From: Mytilus californianus
Taxonomy: Eukaryota; Mollusca; Bivalvia; Mytilida; Mytilidae
Direction: 5' to 3'
Assembly (NCBI RefSeq): GCF_021869535.1
Contig: NW_026262690.1
Coordinates: 9,597,501-9,661,500, forward strand
Length of the DNA: 64,000 bases
In this document: one piece after another, positions 33,080 through 43,900 of the stretch
Layout: each line of letters begins with the position of its first letter
Numbering within the stretch: the stretch's first letter is position 1
Notes under the pieces: model-generated
Seen by the model: only the letters and a program-made list of their open reading frames with translations
Database searches by the model: none
What the model was told of the DNA's origin: nothing
Program-made: the position numbers and the translations under genes

Positions 33080-34284
33080 TTGTCGAGCCTGCGACTTTTG
33101 TCGCAGAAAGCTTGACATAGGGATAGTGATCTGGCGTCAACGGCGGCGTTAACTAACTTTTTAAAAGCTTTATATTTTAGAAGGTGGAAAACCTGGATGC
33201 TTCATACTTTGTATATAGATGCCTTATGTTACGAAGTTTCTGTCTGTCACATGTCCATTGTCCTTGACCTCATTTTCATGGTTCAGTGACTACTTGGAAA
33301 AAAAGTTAAGATTTTTTGTAATACTAATTTCTCTCTTATTATGAGTAATAAGATAACTATATTTGGTATGTGCGTACCTTGCAAGGTCCTCATGCCCATC
33401 AGACAGTTTTCACTTGACCTCGACCTCATTTCATGCATCAGTGAACAAGGTTAAGTTTTGGTGGTCAAGTCCATATCTCGGATACTTTAAGCAATAGGTC
33501 TAGTATATTTGGTGTATGGAAAGATTGTAGGGTGTACATGTCCAACTGGCAGGTTTCATCTGACCTTGACCTCATTTTCATGGTTCAGTGGTTATAGTTA
33601 AGTTTTGTGTTTTGGTCTGTTTTTCTTATACTGTATGCAATAGGTCTACTATATTTGGTGTATGGAATGATTGTAAGGTGTACATGTCAAACTAGCAGGT
33701 GTCATCTGACCTTGACCTCATTTTCATGGTTCAGTGGTTATAGTTAAGTTTTTGAGTTTTGGTCTTTTTTTCTAATACTATATGCAATAGGTCAACTATA
33801 TTTGGTGTATGGAAATATATTTTATGATGTACATGTCAGTCTCACAGGTTTTATTTGACCTTGACCTCATTTTCACGATTCATTGCTCAGTGTTAAGTTT
33901 TTGTGTTTTGGTCTGTTTTGCTTAAACTATAAGTAATAGGTCAACTATATTTGTTGTATGGAAGGATTGTAAGCTGTACATGTCTGCCTGGCATGGTTCA
34001 TCTGACCTTGAACTCATTTTCATGGTTCATTGGTCAATGTTTAGTTTTCTTGGTTAAGTCTGTTTCTTATAAACTATTAAGCAATAGGTCAACTATATTT
34101 AGTGTATTGAATGATTGTAAGGTGTACATGTATTTCTCGTTTGATTTATATGACCTTGACCTCATTTTCTTGGATCATGTTAAGTTTATGTGATAGTTGT
34201 AGTAAAGCTTTATATTTAGGACTATCAACATAATATCAATGGTTAGTAAAGAAGGCGATACATTTCAGCGTGTGCACTCTTGTC
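33080..34284 (+). repeat. GTCGAGC 1.2-kb repeat family, copy A
   Basis: Starts TTTGTCGAGCCTGCGACTTT (with TTGTCGCAGAAAGC, giving a terminal hairpin) and ends CATTTCAGCGTGTGCACTCT. The interior is built of ~130-180-bp modules with CATCTGACCTTGACCTCATT, TTCATGGTTCAGTGGTTATA and AACTATATTTGGTGTATGGA. Other copies: 46938-48432 and 51948-53125. No coding capacity seen. Confidence 0.85.
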
Positions 34285-34672
34285 TTTCTATTGAATAATT
34301 CACATGAATTGGGGTTTTCCATGTATATTCTACTGAAAAATCTGACGATTTAGCACAACCTATAGATTGTAAAATAACTCTTATGATCCATATTTTGTAT
34401 TATAGTTTTGAAAAAGCATGATATAAACTACATTTTGGCAAAGTGTTAAAAAAATCTTTCATTTTTAAATAAGACCTCATGTACCTTAACTTATCAACAC
34501 ACGAAATTAATGCACCATTAGTAGAACTTTTATGTTTGATTTAATTCATTCTGTATATTTTTCAGTGAAGCTGTGTGAGTCATTGAAGTTGTAAAGTACA
34601 GATGGTTTCATATCCAGGAAACAAAGACCACTAAAAGACAGAAATTATTTTTGTTTGTAATTAGCAGACAAA

Positions 34673-34957
34673 ATGTGGAGGACACATCACAATTTTTTTA
34701 CTGTTCTTATGGTAGGCAGATATAGAAGCCATATAAGATTTGAAACAATTATAAGGAGTATTGCATCTGCATGCTTTACACAGACAAGCAATAGAGGTTT
34801 GACCTCACAGAGAATATGCACTACACAGGAAAACCCCAGTGGTTGTACCTCAAAGAAAGAAAGATATGTACCTGTCTATAAAACTATGCTGAAATGTCAC
34901 ATAAGAGAGATGAGTACTGAGCCAAGGAATTCTAAAATTGATTCTGTACTCCAAAAG
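34673..34957 (+). CDS. Gene B first coding exon: mitochondrial presequence
   Basis: ATG at 34673 lies 5 bases after a good acceptor (TTAGCAG|ACAAAATG), so a non-coding exon probably precedes it. The exon has 95 codons and ends VLQK at AAAAG|GTATAT. It is Arg/Ser/Thr-rich and low in acidic residues at the start; no domain. Confidence 0.8.
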
Positions 34958-37900
34958 GTATATTTATACAAAATATTTTTATGTTGAATTAAATGTAATA
35001 TAAACAATTGTTCACTGAGTAAATCTAACCATAGCCTTTAGGAAACAAACTCCTTTCCTAGAAATTATATTTATATTTCATTTGATTTAAGACTAAGGAG
35101 AATTTATTGTTTTGTCAGTCAATATACTTTAATGAATACTGAATTCGTTTATGAAGGTAAAAATTTATTGCATGTTTAGCCAATCTTGCCAAAGTTTGCG
35201 CTACATGTATATCACGTCAGTTTGAAAAAAAAAATCAGTTTCTAAATTACTGTCAGTTGACCCAGCTACATTATTATTAATACTTACAATTGAAAGGTAC
35301 TAAGTTGTTATAGTCTTGACAAGTTGTAAATTAATTAACCAGAAACCACCAAAGCAAAGATGTGTTAACAACATGAACAACACCAATGCAAGATCCACAA
35401 ACAGCCTAGCAACAGTCACTGACTTCATTCTTGACTTTGGACTACATTGTATTATTATAGGATTAAACGCCTTTTTAAAGGAATTTATTGGTGTATAAAC
35501 TTGACCAATTCACTCACAAACAAATAAAAGTCTTTTATGATATGTTTGTGAGTGACTTGGTACAGTTTATACACCAATAAATTCCTTTAAAAAGGCGTTT
35601 AATCCTTATAATTCTTTAAAATTGGAGATAAGGAATTTATTTTTCCACACTCGTAACCTCTATCACACGTAAATTGTATATTTGTGTCATTGAATTGCCT
35701 GGCGCATGAATATATTTGTTGGTTAACGCAAAAATATGTACTCCATGAAATTTGCAATCTGATAAAAAAAATAAACTACAAAAACTCTTATTATCATTCA
35801 AACGAATGTTTTGTGTTTATTATTTAATTTAACGATTAACTTGAAGTGAAAATAAATTTTGTTAACGTCGATCCGGATTGTGTCATTATCGCCGCCATCT
35901 TGTTTACATTGGTTACGAAAAGAAGTTCGGTCAACATCAAGAACAATTGCCGAAGTCCTCTCAACCAATCATATCAATGTATTCCCTAATATGCAAATCA
36001 TATAAGAATTATATCATTTTAATCTCTTTGTATTTTGAACAACCTAGCAACAGTCACTGACCTCATTCTTGCCTTTGGACTATTATATCATTTTATTAAG
36101 TCTCCCAAACGAAGTTTGGGAAGACTAATTGGTTTTGCTCAGTTCTTATTATTATTATTATTATGTCACCCGATCGACAATGTCTGGTGACATATTGCTT
36201 TTCCTCTGTTTCTTTTTCTGTATTATTATTATTATTATTATACTTCCACCAAATTTTGTCCGGGAGTTTTCTCAAAGCCAATGGAACCAATCTAAATGCT
36301 TGTTCACTATAACAAGGAACTCCAGCTTATGCGTTGCAGTGGAACTTTGGCACTAAAAAATGGCTGCCGTTACCATGGAAACCGATAGATAGTGAACAAA
36401 TAAAATTTTAGAGTTTGGTGAATTATTTGAGAATGCATAAACTTAAAATCATTAGATTTTAATACAATGAAGGTGTCCACTATATACTGGTTTTGGATGA
36501 TTTTGGCAATCATTGGAACTACTATGTTGCCATGGAAACTACACCAAAAATTTCAAAAATATCAAAATGCTCCAAAATTAATGAAACTTCACAGTAACGA
36601 TGAGCAACATTGGTAGATGTGAAATTCGGCTTTGGAATTTCCAAAATGTCTGCCTTTACCATGGAAACACTGCAAAAATGATCAAAATGCTCCAAAAACC
36701 TTAAAGTAGCATTTACTTTCTTAAAATGGTAGGTCAAATCCCATGAAACTTTGATGGTATGTTCCCTCCCATATACCAATGTGGCATCTGTCATTAAATT
36801 TTGGGAATGGTCTCTGTTACCATAGGAACCAGCAAAAATGTCAAAAATTCTCAAAATGCTTCAAACTTTATGAAACTTAATATGATTGTTAACTGGCAAG
36901 TCTAGATAAGTCTTATGACTTTGGAATTTCCAAAATGGCCACCGTTGCCATGGAAACTGCAAAAATGTAAAAAAAATTCAAAAAGCTTTGAACTTAATGA
37001 AACTCGATGTTATTGTTAATTGGCAAGTAAAGATGAGACTTTTGACTTTGAAATTTTCAAAATGGCTGCCGTTGTCATGGAAACGGCAAAAAAGTGAAAA
37101 ATTTTGAAATGCTCTGAATGTACTGAAAATTTACAGAAAGATGTATAGCCATGCATACATGTGCATTCACTGTTAAAAAAATTTGAAATGGCTGCCGCTT
37201 AGTGTCAATGGGGGAAGGGTGACATCCGCTATTGCTTGCAATGGCAAATCTAGTTATTCTTCTTTTTCCTCTTACGTCGCTTTTAAATTTGAACTTGTCT
37301 GCACCCGTTCTCCAAAACCGCTTGTCAGATTAACTTAGGGTTTCACAATATGTTAGACTAACATTTCTAGTGGTGCAATCAGGGTTTTGTTTGTGCAATG
37401 GGGTTTATAAAGGGGTACTTTGAGGGGCAAAAAGAAAGGAGGGTTTTACTATAGAACCCTATGGGATTTTATTTTTTTAAATTTTCAAATGATTATAAAT
37501 TGGAAACCGTTTGTGATAGACACAATCTTTTTAATTGAAAATGTTCTAAATGATAAAGCACATTAAATGAAATACAGGGTAAGTCCCCAGGGGTCAACCC
37601 CACCCCCTGCCATTTAAGAAAGTTCTAATATCTTGTAAGTGGTCAAGATCCCCACCCCTAAACCATATATATTCTGGTTTGTCATGCGAAGATGGTTTGA
37701 ATGATATACAGTGTTAGTCCCAAGGGGTCATCCCGACCCCCTGCCATTTAAGAAAGTTCTAATATCTTGTAAGTGGCCAAGATCCCCACCCCTAAACCAT
37801 ATATATTCTGGTTTGTCATGCGAAGATGGTTTGAATGATATACAGTGTTAGTCCCAAGGGGTCACCCCGACCCCCTCCATTTGAGAAAGTTCTAATATCT

Positions 37901-40900
37901 TGTAAATGGTCAAGATCCCCACCCCTAAACCATATATATTCTGGTTTGTCATGATAAAGCACTTCAAATGAAATACAAGGTTAGTCCCCTGGGGTCACCC
38001 CCACCCCCTGCCATTTAAGAAAGTTCTAATATCTTGTAAGTGGTCAAGATCCCCACCCCTAAACCATATATATTCCGGTTTGTCATGCGAATATGGTTTG
38101 CATGATATACAGGGGTAGTCCCCAGGGGTCATCCCGACCCCCTGCCATTTGAGAAAGTTCTAATATCTTGTAAATGGTCGAGATTCCCACCCCTATACCA
38201 TATATATTCCTGTTCGTCATGTCTCGAACACTTGAATGACATATAGGGTCAGTCCCCAGAGGTTCCCCCCCACCCCCAATGTTCTAGTATCTTGTAAATG
38301 GTTGAGATCCCCACCCCTAAACCATATATATTCTGGTATGTCATGCAAAGATGATTTGAATGATATACAGGGTTAGTCCCCAGGCATCATTAATGCAGAT
38401 AACTTTACTGGACCAAACCAATTTTCACTGGACTTTGCCCAATGTCAAGCGACCCTGGGAATTACGAATTATGGGAGCTTCGTTTGGGAGACTTCGTAAC
38501 AGCATCCTGTTACAATCATTTCTTGTTATCTTTGTATTTTAAACAACCTAGCAACAGTCACTGACTTCATTCTTGACTTTGACTATAATATCATTTTAAT
38601 CTCTTTGTATTTTGAATGTTTACTTGTTTTCAGATAGTTGAAAGTCTGGAAATCAAAGGTGAAGAAGTGACTCCTACTAACTACGCAGAGTTAAGGAATA
38701 AACTGGTTCTGTTGGTGAATTATGGATGTGACATACATCTTATACCCAAGCATATTGACATTTTTGATTTATCTAGCTCCGAAATCCAAGAGCAGGGAGA
38801 AAGACTAAAGGCTGCAAATATGTCTAATTTAACACCTGATCTGTTTTTAACAAAGGATGAAACTATAGTAGTTTCAGGTACTAAGAAGCTTACATTGGGT
38901 AAAAAATCTTCTTCAAGAGACGAGATATTGAGGAAAAAACTGAAATGTACAACTCAAACTGAATGGCATCAAATTAAAAAGCACTTCCCGTATAAAAACA
39001 CCTTTAATTGTACATTGATGCTCTTTGTTCAAGCTTGTGCTAAAGTTGACCTACTGTTGGAGTTCGGATTGAGTACAACGGAGATAAAAAACCATCCACA
39101 AGTTCTATCAAAGAAGATTACTTCTATTCAGCAGAGAATTGAGTGGATTAAAAAGGTTAGAACTATAATGATATAAAACAGGATTAGCCAGATAGTAATG
39201 GTTTTATTCGGGGTAAAACATTCAGGCTTTTAAACAGCCAGAAACTAAAGGTTGCATTTACAAAAACATACAAAAATATTAAGGCTAAATTAAGTTCACT
39301 AAGTGATTTGTGAACTTTTAATGAAATTTTAATTTAATATCTTTATTCACTTGCCTTATATTTGGCACTGTTTGCACAGTCTAGGCTAGACTACTTTTTG
39401 GCAACAGTAATAGCTGTGATACAAAATCATGTTATGTATATAGACTAAAATTATATAATTGACTTGACATAGTAAGATGTAATCATAAGGCTTAGAAACA
39501 GGGAAAATGTGAGGATCTGCAGAGCGTTTTCTCAATTTGGTGCCTAATCCTCATTTTTATTACGTCAAGTCAATATACTATTGTTGTGTTTAAACAGCAA
39601 CCTAAAACAATTTTATAATATGAAAGGGCAAAGTCCATATTTTTGTATGGGACTCTCCACTGACTCCAGAAATCATTATGATCAAAAAGGAAAATAGGAG
39701 GTGCACAAATACATTATGTTATAAAGAATCTGTGAAAGATTGATTGAAATCCATTCACTAGTTTAGGCGGAGTTGCGGCTGGGGATGTTCACCCTCTATA
39801 ATATGAAAGGGCAAAGTCCATGTTATGTATGAGAAACCCTAGAAAACATTTTGATTAAAAAATAAAATAGGAGATGCACAAGTATATTACATATTTTAAG
39901 AGTATGTGAAAGTCTCCTTGTAATTCATTCTTTGGATGAGTAGAAATTGGTCCTGATTAACGAACGGACAAACAGATTGACAGACATCCTGATCAATATA
40001 TACCCAAACTTCATTAAGCAAGCTAGGTATTGTGAAATAATTTTAATTTTAATTATATAAAGATTCTGTGTGAGTCTTACATGGAACTCTAAATGTGTGT
40101 TATTTACATGTATTATTGATGGAGTTTCTCAATCATGAATTTCCTGTGTAGACTTGTTATAGTCTTTTTCTTGGCTTTTGTTGTTGTCTGCATTCTCTTT
40201 AACTGATTGTTTTTGTATCACCTATTTAGTGTCTTCTCCCCTATTTATATGTTTATATAACATGTTTAAATGCTCATAACTTCATTCAGAATGGGTCCTA
40301 TCTCAGAAAATGACTCTTGTGTCTATCATAAGTTATCAGAATGATTTTTCTTTTACAGACTTGTCCATTTGTAAATAACAGAACCAGACTTGAGCTACTG
40401 AAGTATAATTATCGTCAGATGGAAATAATTAAGATGCAGCTTGATAGATATTCTTGTATTTGGTCAGGTTGTCAAACAAAACAGGAAGTTGTACATCAAC
40501 TTCAGGAAATAGCCCAACACATACAGCAGACTAAAAACTCTGTTCAACAGATTCTTCAGGAAATAGAAAACATCGGCAATGTTGAGTTGAAAGAAGAACA
40601 TATCCAGTTAGTATTGAAGGGAAAAAGACTTAAACAGCTGAAAGAAAAATTGATTTTTTTTCTACAACTTGGAATTTCTATTGAGGACATTGTTGAAAAT
40701 ATATTATGTGTAGTCCCAAAACTTAAAGATATCCAAAAAACTGTAAATAATACAAAAGAGAGTAATGTTCATGAAGCTGTGTTAATTCCACAGATAATGA
40801 AGAAGCAGAATTCACCTGCTTTGACGGAAGTTGACTCTGACATGCATGATTTATCACCAGTTCCCAAATTAAAAGACTCTTCAATAGTCAAATATGGAAT

Positions 40901-43900
40901 TTCAGAGTTAAAAGATGTTCTGCCACTGGCAGATTTAGAAGAGTTACAAAATATTGTACCTGTGTCAAAGTGGAAGAGTAGTATTAAAATCATTCAGTTT
41001 TTACTGAGTGAAGGGTACAGTGTTAATGATATTAGATGCAATCCACAGATTTTACAAAGAAGTATGAAAATGCTTACAGGACGTTTGGATAAAGTCAGAC
41101 AGGTATAAACTCATAATATTTAGATATTTGCAGTTACTTATGATTCTTTTCAAAGATGTAACCTAATATTGTCTTTAAGTAAATGAATTTCATTATTGAT
41201 ATACTAAGTTCCAAGTTTACCTCATAGGGATGTCTGAACATGCTATTTATTATACATAAAATGAGTTTTTAATGTTTTCCTCTATCCATTGAGTTTTTAA
41301 CTTTTTGTCTGTAAATGAACGTGGCGTATGTTGACTAAGGTCGACTTTATCACAGTTCACATTGTGTTTTCATAATTATATACAATGTAGCCATGCTTGT
41401 AAACTTTAAAATATTTGCATACAAGTGAATTAGTAAGCAGTGAAAAGGTTTGGAAATTTTGACAGATAAAATTGTTTATGCATAAGCAGCATGACATACA
41501 TGTACATTGCTGTTTTCAGTACAGTTTAGTTAACGTTGTATTCATTCATAACACGTCACACTATAGCTGAAATATTTTCATTGATTATTTAATAATATTA
41601 AGGTTTGTCCTTCAAACTTTGGTAAAACGTTAGATGCTATGACCTGAGGATCTGTAAATTATTGTCCCCTATCTGATACGTTGCAGAGGACATAGAAATA
41701 CTGGGCGTCCATCTGTCTGTCCGTCCGTTTAATCTGTCCATCAAGTCTTGTTAACACTCTCACATGTACAGTTCTTGCCAGATTTTTATAAAACTTATAT
41801 CATAGGTTTATATTAGCATTGTCTTCAACAAGTTTGAAAATCAGTGCAGATTAACAATTTTAAAAGAGTTATGCCCTTAGAAATATTAATTATATGGAAA
41901 ATTGCATTGTTAGTGCTCTCATGTTTACAACTCTTGCCAGATTTTTATGAAACTTATATCATAGGTTTATATCAGTAATGTTTTGGACAAATTCGAAAAT
42001 CAGTCAGTACCGATCAACAATTTTTAAAAGAGTTATGCCCTTGGATATCTTTAATATATGGGAAATTGCATTGTAAGCTATCTCACATGTACAATTTTTG
42101 CCAGATTTTAATCAAATTTATATCAAAGGTTTATATTAGCAATGTCTTGGACAATTTCTAAAATCAGTGCCAATCAATTATTTTTAAAAGAGTTGTGCTC
42201 CTTGGAAACATTAATTATATTGGAAATTGTATTGTATTTAATCACAAACCTTCATTTCTCTAAGATATTTATAAAAATTTTAAAGAACAAAAAAAGATTT
42301 TTTTTAGTTATTGCCCTTAGACAGATAAAATATGTGCAACGTGGGGACATTGGAACTCGGTTATTTTATTTGTTTATCAAATGTGTCATTCAATAGTTAT
42401 TTGGTTTTTATCTTGCCTTGACAAAGTTAAAAAATGGAGACTTAAATGTGCTGTTTGAGGTGGTGTCTGCTGTGTTAACTATGAATTAGTTTATGATTAG
42501 GTCAGTTTCAGGGAAATTATTAGTAGTAGGTCAATGATATTCTGTATGTAGTTGTATTAGCATTAATATTTGCACATTTCTTTTCCATGGAGGTTATTTG
42601 GCGTCCCATCCTCATTCATGGTCTATTTACTTTGAAACTTTTCCTTAGTTTATATGCTAAAGTTTGTGATTAGGTGAGTTTAAGGGGAACCACTAGTGGA
42701 AGGTCAATGATGTTAGGTAGGCAGTTGTATATTGCATTTGCACATCTCAGATCTATGGTGATTATTTAGCTACGCTCCCTCAGTCATGGTCTTGTGACTT
42801 TGAAACTTTCGCATAGTTTACATGTTAAAATTTGTGATTAGGTAATATATATATCAGCCGATTATACTGTAAGGTTTTTTCTCATTGTTGAAGGCCGTAC
42901 AGTTGCCATAATTGCTTACATCCACTTCATTTGAACTTTGATTGATAGTTGTCTCATTGGCAATCATACCACATGAAAAGTCAATGATATTTGGTATGCA
43001 GTTGTATTAACATTTGCATGTCTCATTTCCATGAAGATTGGCATCACCCTCATCATGGTTCATCATGGTTCATTGACTTTAAAACTTTGGCATAGTTTAG
43101 ATGTTGGAAGTTTTTGTTTAGGTCAGTGTAAAGGGAATCGTTGTATTAGCAATTGGCATTTCTCATTTCCACTGGTTATTTGACCTTGCACCTTTATTCA
43201 TGTTGCCTTGACTTTGAATGTTTTGCATAGTTTATATGTTCAAGTATTGTCATTTTAATTTCAACAAATGCATACAGTAATACTATCAAAATAGTTTCTG
43301 AATTTAGTTGTTCTAATCCTAGCTTATACTGTGAATGCATTGATACTCATGAAAACCAGTCATTTTGGAATGTCGAAAAATTTGTTTACATTGATTCTTG
43401 ATTCTATGGTTGTAAAAAAATCTGCAAACAATACTATATAAAGTTTGTACTTTACTAAACACTTAAATTTTGTTTAACTTTCAACATGAAATTCGTGAAA
43501 ATTAGACCATGAAATCAATGAAAATTAGACCATGAATTCTATGAAAATTTAGACTATGAAATCCATGGAAATTAGACCATGAAATCCACAAAAATTAAGA
43601 CCATGAAATCCATAGAAATTAGACCATGAAATCCATGAAAATTAAGACCATAAAATCCATAGAAATTAGACCATGAAATCCATGAAAATTAGACCATGAA
43701 ATTCATGAAAATTAGACAATTATATCCATGAAAATTAGGCCATAAAGTACATGGAAATTAGATCATGAAATCCATTAAAATTAGACCATGAAATCCATGG
43801 AAATTAGATTATGAAATCCATGGAAATTAGACCATGAAATCCATGAAAGTTATACCATCATGTTCATGAAAACTATACCATGAAATCCCTGAAAACTAGA

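Noticed and set aside
36522..36854. Minus-strand 110-codon frame
   Set aside because: Falls in the AAATGGCTGCCGTTACCATG repeat units; the repeats explain its content.
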